Source: CAZTXD01 sp964617995
GTDB lineage: Bacteria; Actinomycetota; Acidimicrobiia; Spongiisociales; ZC4RG35
Reading direction: 5' to 3'
DNA: 23,311 nt
Assembly (NCBI GenBank): GCA_964617995.1
Contig: CAZTXD010000048.1
Coordinates: 1 to 23,311 of the forward strand
The position numbers and the translations under genes were made by a program. Below are positions 8,080-14,032 of this stretch, piece by piece (the first letter of the stretch is position 1; every line of letters begins with the position of its first letter). A model generated the notes under the pieces. The model saw nothing but the letters and a program-made list of their open reading frames with translations. It had not been told where the DNA came from and did no database searches.

Positions 8080-8092
8080 GGGAACCTGGCGG
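8080..8092 (+). repeat. right copy of the 13-bp direct repeat flanking the M3 gene
   Basis: GGGAACCTGGCGG, 4 nt after the M3 stop codon; partner at 6109-6121. A short inverted repeat GAGAC-N7-GTCTC follows at once (8093-8107). The rest of the 211-bp gap up to the next gene contains GGCCG-rich possible hairpins and no convincing ORF. Confidence 0.4.
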
Positions 8093-8286
8093 AGACGGAG
8101 TGCGTCTCATAGGTGACATGTTTATGGGGGCTTTATCGACAGGTAGGCACCCTGGACATGGACAAGGGCCGTCCGGCCCGAGCCCACGGGCCGAGCGGCC
8201 GAAGCGCACCCCCGGTGACCCGCCGGAGGGAATGCCCCGAGACTCCGGTACGTTGGAAAGGACTGACCGGAAGAAAGGAGGGCCCC

Positions 8287-8484
8287 GTGAGTGACACCCT
8301 CAAGGGAAAGGCTATCAAGGGCATCACGCGTGCGTCCCGCCGTTATGGAGAAGGACGAATTTGCGCTGATCCCGAGTGCGACACCAAACTCAGCATGTAT
8401 AACAAGCGCGACTATTGTCATGTGCATGCACCGGTCAAGTTCCCGCGTGTGAGAGGGCGGATAGTGCCCGAGGGCACTGGATGA
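8287..8484 (+). CDS. small Cys/His zinc-binding-like protein, 65 aa
   Basis: This 65-residue protein has a basic N-terminal helix-like segment (DTLKGKAIKGITRASRRYG) and a compact potential metal site: C26, C31, C44 and H47 in the pattern C-x4-C-x12-C-x2-H, around LSMYNKRDYC. Actinobacteria have many short proteins and domains with a similar Cys / LS-YN / Cys-His arrangement, often next to DNA-binding parts, so nucleic-acid binding is plausible but unproven. The GTG at 8287 is chosen because AAAGGAGGG lies at good spacing; a longer frame from an ATG at 8158 lacks a ribosome-binding site. The gene is less GC-rich than its neighbours. Its stop codon overlaps the -35 box of the 6C-like RNA promoter, so the two transcription units abut. 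Confidence 0.65.
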   Translation: MSDTLKGKAIKGITRASRRYGEGRICADPECDTKLSMYNKRDYCHVHAPVKFPRVRGRIVPEGTG

Positions 8485-8510
8485 CAGCAATGTCGTCGCA
8501 CAACTAGAGT
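8481..8510 (+). promoter_or_regulatory. sigma-70-type promoter of the 6C-like RNA
   Basis: ATGACA (8481-8486) and TAGAGT (8505-8510), separated by 18 bp, form one of the best promoters in the window. Predicted initiation is near 8517. The -35 box overlaps the stop codon of the preceding gene. The terminator comes about 90 nt downstream, which defines a short non-coding transcript. Confidence 0.6.
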
Positions 8511-8516
8511 CAATCG

Positions 8517-8609
8517 TGGGTGTCGCGGTTTCAGGTTCTCTCCCCCTCCCCCGACACTGCGGCACCCATCGAGGAGGCCCCGGTCCCCCCCGGCCGGGGC
8601 CTCCGTTTT
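8517..8609 (+). ncRNA. 6C-like actinobacterial small RNA
   Basis: The interval between a good promoter and a strong terminator predicts a transcript of about 92 nt with two hairpins whose loops are cytosine-rich. Hairpin 1 can pair GTGTCG (8520-8525) with CGACAC (8552-8557), or alternatively TGGGTG with CACCCA (8517-8522/8563-8568), enclosing CCCCCTCCCCC. Hairpin 2 is the terminator stem with seven C in its loop. Two stems with C-runs in the loops and a length near 90 nt are the defining traits of the 6C RNA family (B11 in Mycobacterium tuberculosis), a trans-acting regulator that pairs through its C-rich loops with G-rich mRNA sites. The identification rests on this architecture alone; no covariance search was possible. 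Confidence 0.65.
8573..8609 (+). terminator. intrinsic terminator of the 6C-like RNA
   Basis: GGAGGCCCCGG (8573-8583) pairs perfectly with CCGGGGCCTCC (8594-8604) over 11 bp around a C-rich 10-nt loop, followed by GTTTTG. This is a classical Rho-independent terminator. It also shields the downstream csoR promoter from read-through. Confidence 0.9.
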
Positions 8610-8621
8610 GCCATTCGACCC

Positions 8622-8642
8622 TACCCCACCCCGGGTGGGCTA
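8622..8642 (+). promoter_or_regulatory. CsoR operator
   Basis: This is a 21-bp palindrome centred on 8632: CCCACCC (8625-8631), one C, then GGGTGGG (8633-8639), with TA flanks symmetric on both sides and a single mismatched pair (8624/8640). Known CsoR sites have this G/C-tract dyad with TA ends. It covers the expected -35 position of the csoR promoter, whose -10 box is at 8660-8665, so bound apo-CsoR would exclude RNA polymerase. Confidence 0.8.
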
Positions 8643-8659
8643 ACCGGTTCGGGAGCGCC

Positions 8660-8673
8660 TACACTCATCGGCG
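8660..8673 (+). promoter_or_regulatory. -10 box of the csoR-copZ-copA operon
   Basis: TACACT (8660-8665) lies 8 nt before the csoR ATG (8674), implying a leaderless transcript. The -35 region falls in the right arm of the CsoR operator and does not match consensus. Confidence 0.55.
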
Positions 8674-8976
8674 ATGAAACCCGAGCACAAGCAGTCGGCC
8701 ATCAACCGGTTGAAGACCGTACGAGGACATCTCGACGCCGTTCTGTCCATGGTCGAACAGGAGCGTTACTGCCCCGAGATCATGAAGCAGGTGTCGGCTC
8801 TGCAATCGTCGCTGGAGCGGGTCAACCGCGTCCTTCTCCAGAACCACCTCGAGACGTGCGTCACTCATGCCGTCGCCGAGGGACGCACCGCCGAGATAGT
8901 CGACGAGTTGATGGAGACGATGAAGTACACGGCCGCCGTGACCGGCCCGGCCCCCGAACCACAGGAGATCACATGA
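8674..8976 (+). CDS. csoR: copper-sensing transcriptional repressor CsoR
   Basis: This 100-residue all-helical repressor belongs to the CsoR/RcnR family. Apo-protein binds the operator and Cu(I) binding releases it. The copper site is complete: C33, H58 and C62, with the same spacings (25 and 4 residues) as C36/H61/C65 of the M. tuberculosis protein. The second-shell Tyr and Glu are also conserved (Y32, E78). This identifies a Cu(I) sensor rather than a nickel, formaldehyde or sulfide relative. It is the first gene of csoR-copZ-copA, overlaps copZ by ATGA (8973-8976), and is probably autoregulated through the palindrome at 8622-8642. Confidence 0.93.
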   Translation: MKPEHKQSAINRLKTVRGHLDAVLSMVEQERYCPEIMKQVSALQSSLERVNRVLLQNHLETCVTHAVAEGRTAEIVDELMETMKYTAAVTGPAPEPQEIT

Positions 8977-9188
8977 CCACCACCACACTGTCCGTGCCCG
9001 ACATCTCATGCGGCCACTGCAAGGAGAGCATCGAAGGCGCCGTCGGACAGCTGGCCGGAGTCGAGGCGGTCACCGTCGACATCGAGCCCCGCACCGTCAG
9101 CCTCTCCTACCAGGACACCAGCGTCGGCCTGGAGGAGATCACCGCCGCCATCGAGGCCCTGGGCTACGAGGTAGCCGATCGGAGCTGA
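8973..9188 (+). CDS. copZ: copper chaperone CopZ (heavy-metal-associated domain)
   Basis: This 71-residue single HMA domain has the ferredoxin-like fold. The Cu(I) site is C13-G-H-C16 in VPDISCGHCKESIEGAV; the usual GM before the first Cys is replaced by DI. The later strand and helix (GVEAVTVDIEPRTVSLSY; ITAAIEALGYEV) are typical. It carries Cu(I) in the cytoplasm, probably to CopA and perhaps to CsoR. The ATG at 8973 has AGGAG upstream and overlaps the csoR stop. The copA GTG begins one base after its stop codon, so all three genes are translationally coupled. Confidence 0.92.
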   Translation: MTTTTLSVPDISCGHCKESIEGAVGQLAGVEAVTVDIEPRTVSLSYQDTSVGLEEITAAIEALGYEVADRS

Positions 9189-9189
9189 C

Positions 9190-11364
9190 GTGACCGGCAC
9201 CGACGCCCTCCCACGGCCCGACGTCCTCACCTTCGACGTCGACGGGATGACCTGCGCGTCTTGTGCCAACCGCATCGAACGGGTTCTCGGCCGCCAGGAC
9301 GGTGTCGACGCAGTCTCGGTCAACCTGGCGGGTCGGAAGGCGACGGTCCGGGCGACCGACCACGTCGATCCCGAGGAGCTCACCGCGGCGGTGAAAGCGA
9401 TCGGCTACGACCTGAGCGTTCGCCGGGCCGGCGACGAGAGCCACAGCCTCACCGAGGCGTACGGTCGGGAGGAGAGGACGGCGTGGCGGCGCTTTTGGGT
9501 GGCGGCGGCGTTCTCGCTGCCGGTGATGATCCTGGCGATGGCCGGGCCCGACGAACTGTGGAGCCGGCTCACCCAGTGGGCGCTGGCGACGCCGGTCGTG
9601 CTGTGGGCGGGATCCCAGTTCCACCGCACCGCCCTACGCCAGCTCAGGCTGTGGACGGCGAGCATGGACACGCTCATCTCGATGGGCTCGCTCGTCGCCT
9701 ACCTCTACTCGATCTGGGCCATCGCCGTATCGCTGCCGCCCTTCTTCGAGACGGCCGCCATGATCGTGACGCTGATCACACTGGGCCGGGCCCTGGAGGC
9801 TCGGGCCAAGGGAAGGGCATCGACGTCCATCCAGCGCCTGGCCGAGCTGGGAGCGCGCCGGGCGCGGCTGCTGGTCGACGGGCGCGAGCAGCTCGTCGAC
9901 GTCGACTCCCTCGTGCCGGGAGACCTGATGATCGTGCACCCGGGAGAGAAGCTGCCCACCGACGGGGTGATCGTGGAGGGATCGAGCTCCCTCGACGAGT
10001 CGATGCTGACGGGGGAATCTCTGCCCGTCGAGCGTCAACCCGGCGATGAGGTGATCGGAGCCACCGTCAACCAGGGCGGCCGGCTTCTGGTGCGGGCATC
10101 GAGGGTGGGCTCCGACACCGCTCTCGCCCGGATCGTGAAGCTGGTGGAGGACGCACAGGCCGCCAAGGCTCCCGTCCAGATGCTGGTGGATCGCATCTCG
10201 GCCGTGTTCGTGCCCACCGTGATCGTGATCGCCGCCGTCACGGCCGGCGTGTGGCTGCTGGGAGGCAACGAGGTCTCCGAGGCGATGCGGGCATCGGTGG
10301 CGGTGCTGATAATCGCCTGCCCCTGCGCCCTCGGCCTCGCCACCCCCACCGCCATCATGGTCGGGAGCGGGCGAGGCGCCGAGCTGGGTGCGCTTTTCAA
10401 GACCCCCGACGTGTTCGAGCGAGCCCACGACGTCGACATGATCCTGTTCGACAAGACCGGCACCCTCACCACCGGCGTGATGACCCTCACCGACGTCGGC
10501 ACCGACGAGGACCCGGAGCGGTTCCTGTATCTCACCGGGTCCATCGAAGCGTCGTCGGGACATCCCATCGGCCGGGCCGTCGCCGACGGGGCCGAAGCGC
10601 GCGGAGTGGAGCTGAACATCTCGGTGGAAGCCGAATCCCGGGCCGGGATGGGTGCCACCGGTACCGTCGACGGCGTGAGGGTGGTGGTGGGCAAGCCGAA
10701 GCTGGCCGCCGACGAGGGTCTTGTGATCCCCCCTCGCTGGCAGGAAGAGGCCGACCGCCTCGAATCAGAGGCCAAGACGGCGTTCCTGGCGGGCTGGGAA
10801 GGCGAGGTCCGGGGTGTCCTGGCCGTGGCCGACACGCTCCGACCGGAAGCACGCAGCACTGTGGGCCGTCTCCACGCTGACGGCGTCGACACCGCCCTCA
10901 TCACCGGCGACAACCAGCGAACGGCAACCGCGGTGGCACACGACCTGGGAGTCACCCGGGTGGTCTCCGATGTGCTCCCGGGAGACAAGGCCGCCGAGGT
11001 CGACCGGCTGCAAGCGGAAGGGATGACCGTGGCGTTCGTGGGTGACGGAGTCAACGACGCTCCCGCCCTCACGGCCGCCGATCTGGGCATCGCCGTCGGA
11101 ACGGGCACCGACGTCGCCATCGAGTCCGGAGGCGTGGTCCTGATGTCGTCGGACCTGTCCTTGGTGCCCACCGCCCTCGATCTGGCGTCGCGAACCTTCG
11201 GCACCATCCGCCAGAACCTCTTCTGGGCCTTCGTCTACAACGTGGCCGCCATCCCGCTGGCCGCTCTCGGCCTGCTCGACCCCGTGATCGCCGCCGCCGC
11301 CATGGCCTTCTCGTCGGTGTCGGTGGTGACCAACAGCCTGCGTCTACGCCGCTTCGCCGCCTAG
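9190..11364 (+). CDS. copA: copper-exporting P1B-type ATPase CopA
   Basis: This 724-residue membrane ATPase pumps Cu(I) out of the cytoplasm. In order it has: one N-terminal HMA domain (GMTCASC, C22 and C25); membrane helices; the actuator TGES (274-277); the ion-binding CPC (377-379); the phosphorylated aspartate D421 in DKTGTLT; the nucleotide-domain SGHP (456-459); GDGVNDAP from 618; and, in the last helices, YN (683-684) and MAFSS (705-709). CPC, YN and MxxSS together mark the Cu(I)-specific P1B-1 subclass. A single HMA domain is common in bacteria. The GTG start is one base beyond copZ. The stop codon overlaps that of the convergent coaE gene through a shared CTAG. Confidence 0.95.
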   Translation: MTGTDALPRPDVLTFDVDGMTCASCANRIERVLGRQDGVDAVSVNLAGRKATVRATDHVDPEELTAAVKAIGYDLSVRRAGDESHSLTEAYGREERTAWRRFWVAAAFSLPVMILAMAGPDELWSRLTQWALATPVVLWAGSQFHRTALRQLRLWTASMDTLISMGSLVAYLYSIWAIAVSLPPFFETAAMIVTLITLGRALEARAKGRASTSIQRLAELGARRARLLVDGREQLVDVDSLVPGDLMIVHPGEKLPTDGVIVEGSSSLDESMLTGESLPVERQPGDEVIGATVNQGGRLLVRASRVGSDTALARIVKLVEDAQAAKAPVQMLVDRISAVFVPTVIVIAAVTAGVWLLGGNEVSEAMRASVAVLIIACPCALGLATPTAIMVGSGRGAELGALFKTPDVFERAHDVDMILFDKTGTLTTGVMTLTDVGTDEDPERFLYLTGSIEASSGHPIGRAVADGAEARGVELNISVEAESRAGMGATGTVDGVRVVVGKPKLAADEGLVIPPRWQEEADRLESEAKTAFLAGWEGEVRGVLAVADTLRPEARSTVGRLHADGVDTALITGDNQRTATAVAHDLGVTRVVSDVLPGDKAAEVDRLQAEGMTVAFVGDGVNDAPALTAADLGIAVGTGTDVAIESGGVVLMSSDLSLVPTALDLASRTFGTIRQNLFWAFVYNVAAIPLAALGLLDPVIAAAAMAFSSVSVVTNSLRLRRFAA

Positions 11365-11927
11365 ACGCCGTCGGGGGCGGAGATGTGGCGTAGCCACCGG
11401 GTGACGGCCCGATGCAGGTCGTCGGGCGAGCCGGAGTTATCTATCACCACCGTCGCCATCTCCAGCCACTCGGAGCGTGTGGGCTGATTGGCCATCCGGT
11501 TGTCGATCGCCTCCTCGCTCAAGCCGCGCTCCCGGAGTCGTTGCCTCCTTATCTCGTCGGGAGCATCCACCACCACCGTGGGAAGGTCTCCCGCCAGCGG
11601 AATGGGCACCGACAGCTCCAGCACCCCCCGGGTGGAAGACGCCATCCGGTAACGCAGCTCCTCGGAGATCAGGGGATGGATCATCGCCTCCAGCTCCTTC
11701 AACTGGGGGCGGTCGGAGAACACGATCGCCCCCAGGGCCTTGCGGTCGACGTGGCCTTCCATCATCACCTCCGGCCATCGCCGCCCCACCGCCGCCCGTG
11801 CCGGCCCGGCCAGCACATCGTGGCCGACGAGGTCGGCGTCGATGGTGGCGAACCCGGCCGCCGAAGCGAGGCGGGTCACGGTGCTCTTCCCCGAGCCGAT
11901 ACCGCCGGTCACCACCCACCAAGTCAT
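11361..11927 (-). CDS. coaE: dephospho-CoA kinase
   Basis: This 188-residue cytoplasmic P-loop kinase phosphorylates the ribose 3'-OH of dephospho-CoA in the last step of CoA synthesis. The Walker A motif GGIGSGKST is at residues 8-16. It is followed by the family TIDADLVGHDV segment, then IHPLI and a lid region with RRQRLRERGLSEEAIDNRM. It lacks the C-terminal extension found in mycobacterial CoaE. The ATG at 11927 lies 9 nt after a minus-strand TAGAGT -10 box. It is convergent with copA, sharing the CTAG stop bases (11361-11364), and divergent from the PAC2 gene. Confidence 0.92.
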   Translation of the reverse strand: MTWWVVTGGIGSGKSTVTRLASAAGFATIDADLVGHDVLAGPARAAVGRRWPEVMMEGHVDRKALGAIVFSDRPQLKELEAMIHPLISEELRYRMASSTRGVLELSVPIPLAGDLPTVVVDAPDEIRRQRLRERGLSEEAIDNRMANQPTRSEWLEMATVVIDNSGSPDDLHRAVTRWLRHISAPDGV

Positions 11928-11942
11928 GAACGTCGCACTCTA
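11928..11942 (-). promoter_or_regulatory. -10 box of coaE
   Basis: On the minus strand TAGAGT (11937-11942) lies 9 nt before the coaE ATG, implying a leaderless or near-leaderless message. It is the same hexamer as at the phosphatase gene and the 6C-like RNA. Confidence 0.5.
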
Positions 11943-12033
11943 GAGCTCCCGATGCGCCACGTATGCGGCGGTGCGTTGGTCGGGTGGCCCGCTCCCCAGG
12001 GCGACGGCCACTCGAATACACCGACGGGGCGTG

Positions 12034-12047
12034 TAGGTTGAAGGTTC
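12034..12047 (+). promoter_or_regulatory. -10 box of the PAC2 gene
   Basis: TAGGTT (12034-12039) lies 8 nt before the ATG at 12048; no clear -35 box. The spacing again fits leaderless initiation, although GAAGG just before the ATG could also act as a weak ribosome-binding site if transcription starts further upstream. Confidence 0.4.
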
Positions 12048-12875
12048 ATGACGACCTTCGAGTGGATGAGCCGCCCCCAGCTCAGAAACCCGATCGCCCT
12101 CCTGGCGTTCAGCGGGTGGGGCGACGCCGGTGAGTCATCCAGCGACGCCGCTCGCTACCTGATCGCCGAGCACGAGGCCGAGACGATTGGACGTTTCGAA
12201 CCCGACCCCTTCTTCGACTTCCAGGTGAACAGGCCGGTCGTGGCCCTCGACGACGAAGGAGTCCGCTCCATCTCCTGGCCGACGACCGAGGTCCTCGTGG
12301 TCCGCCTGCCGGAGCGGGACGTTGTCGTCGTGATGGGCGAGGAGCCCAACTACAACTGGAAGCGGTTCGTCAACGAGTTGTGCAACGCCCTGGTCGAGCT
12401 GGGGGTGGGAACGGCCGTCACCATGGGAGCGTTCGTCGGCCAGGTGGCTCACACGCTGCCCGTGCCGGTGGTGGGCTCGTCGTCCTCGACGGGGATGGTG
12501 GCCGCCCACGGCCTTCTCCCGTCCCGTTACGAAGGGCCGACGGGCATCGTCGGGGTGATCAACCAGGCCCTGGCGAACCACCGGATCGAAACGGTGAGCC
12601 TGTGGGCAGCGGTGCCCCATTACCTCTCGAATCAGGCGTATCCGCCCGGCGTGGAGGCGTTGATCACCAAGGCCTGCGAGATCGTCGGCCTCGCCATCGA
12701 CATGACCCCTCTCCAGCGCCGCTCCGCCGAGTTCCGGGCGACGATCGACGCCGCCGTGGTGGAATCCGAGGAGCTGGCCGAATACGTGCGGGAGCTGGAA
12801 GCCGAGGGGATGGTGTCGGGGGAGAGGGGCGACGACCTGGTCGAGGAAATCGAACGCTATCTACGCGACGTCTGA
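12048..12875 (+). CDS. PAC2 family protein
   Basis: This 275-residue protein is of the PAC2 family, named after the eukaryotic proteasome assembly chaperone 2 and common in actinobacteria and archaea. Family features are the N-terminal LLAFSGWGDAGE, the GEEPNYNWKRF segment, and the central TGIVGVINQALANHRIETVSLWAAVPHYLS followed by PPGVEALITKACEIVGL. The C-terminus is a charged helical tail (SEELAEYVRELEAEG). Its function in bacteria is not settled; a link to the actinobacterial proteasome/Pup system is suggested by family membership only, and no proteasome gene is visible here. It is divergent from coaE and convergent with the bS22 gene, with a bidirectional hairpin between them. Confidence 0.85.
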   Translation: MTTFEWMSRPQLRNPIALLAFSGWGDAGESSSDAARYLIAEHEAETIGRFEPDPFFDFQVNRPVVALDDEGVRSISWPTTEVLVVRLPERDVVVVMGEEPNYNWKRFVNELCNALVELGVGTAVTMGAFVGQVAHTLPVPVVGSSSSTGMVAAHGLLPSRYEGPTGIVGVINQALANHRIETVSLWAAVPHYLSNQAYPPGVEALITKACEIVGLAIDMTPLQRRSAEFRATIDAAVVESEELAEYVRELEAEGMVSGERGDDLVEEIERYLRDV

Positions 12876-12888
12876 TGAGGAGTGCTTC

Positions 12889-12910
12889 CGGGTCGGACGC
12901 GGCCGACCCG
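12889..12910. terminator. bidirectional hairpin between the PAC2 and bS22 genes
   Basis: CGGGTCGG (12889-12896) and CCGACCCG (12903-12910) form a perfect 8-bp stem with a 6-nt loop in the 44-bp gap between two convergent genes. No T-run follows on either strand. The position suggests a shared terminator. Confidence 0.6.
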
Positions 12911-12919
12911 ACAAGAGCA

Positions 12920-13009
12920 TCACTTACGCTTGTGGCGGTTGGCCTTCAGTCGCTTGCGATACTTGTGCTTGGACATCTTCTTACGTCGTTTCTTGACCAG
13001 TGATCCCAT
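12920..13009 (-). CDS. small ribosomal subunit protein bS22-like (AURKAIP1/COX24 domain), 29 aa
   Basis: A 29-codon gene encodes an extremely basic peptide beginning MGSLVKKRRKKMSKHKYRK and ending NRHKRK. The KKRRKKMSKHKYRK pattern matches the AURKAIP1/COX24 domain family, whose mycobacterial member is the mini ribosomal protein bS22 of the 30S subunit (usually about 33 residues). Nearly two thirds of its residues are Lys, Arg or His, as expected for an rRNA-binding peptide. The ATG at 13007-13009 has GGAG 5 nt upstream. It lies between thrB (same strand, 57 bp upstream) and the convergent PAC2 gene. On the minus strand a TTGACC and a TAAACT near the thrB stop may supply a promoter. Confidence 0.85.
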   Translation of the reverse strand: MGSLVKKRRKKMSKHKYRKRLKANRHKRK

Positions 13010-13066
13010 GGACACTCCGGACTCGGGGGGAACTCACCATAAGCTTGGTGGGGTGCGGAGTTTAGG

Positions 13067-13918
13067 TCAAGCCGACACCTCCAGGCCCCTTGCCGCCACA
13101 TCGAGGACCATCACGCTCATCTCGGGCATCGACAGGGCCGCGGCGACCCGTCGTTCCGACTCGGAGTCGACGATGGCCACGACCGACGGGCCCGAACCCG
13201 ACCAGGCGGCGTGTAGGGCCCCGGCGTCCCGGGCTCTCTGGACCAGCTCGGCGGTGGCCGGCCGGAACCGTGACCGGGGCATCTCGTGGATCTCGTCGCC
13301 GTGGGCGGCACGGAACAACTCGGCGTCGCCGGTGAGGAACCCGGCCATGAGGGCGGCCGCCCGCGAGGCCGTGCGGACCGCCACGTCCCGATCGACGCTC
13401 GCCGGAACGACACGACGGGCTTCGGCGGTCAGATACACCTGTCGCGGCACCGCCACCACGGGACGCACCCCGGGGTGGATCGGCAGCCGGATCGGCCTGC
13501 CCTCCGCCGGAACCAGGACGAGACCTCCGTAGACGGCCGCGGCCGCGTTGTCGGGATGTCCTTCGATGGAGGCCACCATGTCATAGACGTGGTGGGGCTC
13601 CACCTCCGCCGACGTGGCGGCGAGGGCGGCCGCCGCCCCCGCGGCCAGGGCGGCCGCCGAGGATCCCAGACCCCGGCCGATGGGGATCTCGTTGTCCACC
13701 TTCAGCGAAAGGGCCGTGCTCTCCCCCACCGCCGTCCGGGCGGCGGCCAGCACAGCGTCGTCGGCATCGGAGTCGGGATGCTGGCCCTCGCCGTGATCGA
13801 TCGACCATGCATCCGACACGTCGGCTACCACCCGGCAGCGAAGACCCAACGCCAGGGCCATGACGTCGAAGCCGGGGCCGAGATTGGCCGACGAGGCCGG
13901 TGCCGACGCCTCAGCCAT
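13067..13918 (-). CDS. thrB: homoserine kinase (GHMP kinase family)
   Basis: This 283-residue cytoplasmic kinase phosphorylates homoserine to O-phosphohomoserine in threonine synthesis. The N-terminal PASSANLGPGFD (7-18) and the GHMP ATP-binding loop PIGRGLGSSAAA (79-90) are clear, as is the C-terminal GALHAAWSGSGPSVVAIV. No thrC or hom gene is next to it, unlike in many actinobacteria. No Shine-Dalgarno sequence precedes the ATG at 13916-13918. Instead a 20-codon ORF with leaderless-promoter spacing starts at 13973 and stops just inside thrB, so coupling from that ORF may drive translation. The GHMP family also includes mevalonate kinases, but the motifs fit ThrB best. Confidence 0.9.
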   Translation of the reverse strand: MAEASAPASSANLGPGFDVMALALGLRCRVVADVSDAWSIDHGEGQHPDSDADDAVLAAARTAVGESTALSLKVDNEIPIGRGLGSSAAALAAGAAAALAATSAEVEPHHVYDMVASIEGHPDNAAAAVYGGLVLVPAEGRPIRLPIHPGVRPVVAVPRQVYLTAEARRVVPASVDRDVAVRTASRAAALMAGFLTGDAELFRAAHGDEIHEMPRSRFRPATAELVQRARDAGALHAAWSGSGPSVVAIVDSESERRVAAALSMPEMSVMVLDVAARGLEVSA

Positions 13919-13973
13919 GAGCGGCGCGTTTCCCGCTGTTCGGGTCGTGGCGGGGTGATCCCTGAGAGCACAT
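13911..13973 (-). CDS. possible leaderless upstream ORF overlapping the thrB start, 20 codons
   Basis: An ATG at 13971-13973 lies 7 nt after TAGTCT (minus strand, 13981-13986), the same spacing as other apparent leaderless starts here. It encodes MCSQGSPRHDPNSGKRAAHG and stops at TGA 13911-13913, overlapping the first codons of thrB in another frame. It has no run of Thr or Ile codons, so it is not a classical threonine attenuator. A ribosome finishing it would sit on the thrB start, which lacks its own Shine-Dalgarno site. The ORF is very short and could be chance. Confidence 0.35.
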   Translation of the reverse strand: MCSQGSPRHDPNSGKRAAHG

Positions 13974-14032
13974 GCCCGCCAGACTATCGGGGCGTGTCCC
14001 GGGTCGCCGCGCCCGGCCCGCTCCTGGAGGAC

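Noticed and set aside
8158..8286. upstream extension of the 65-residue mini-protein from an ATG at 8158
   Set aside because: There is no ribosome-binding site at that ATG, while the GTG at 8287 has AAAGGAGGG at proper spacing.
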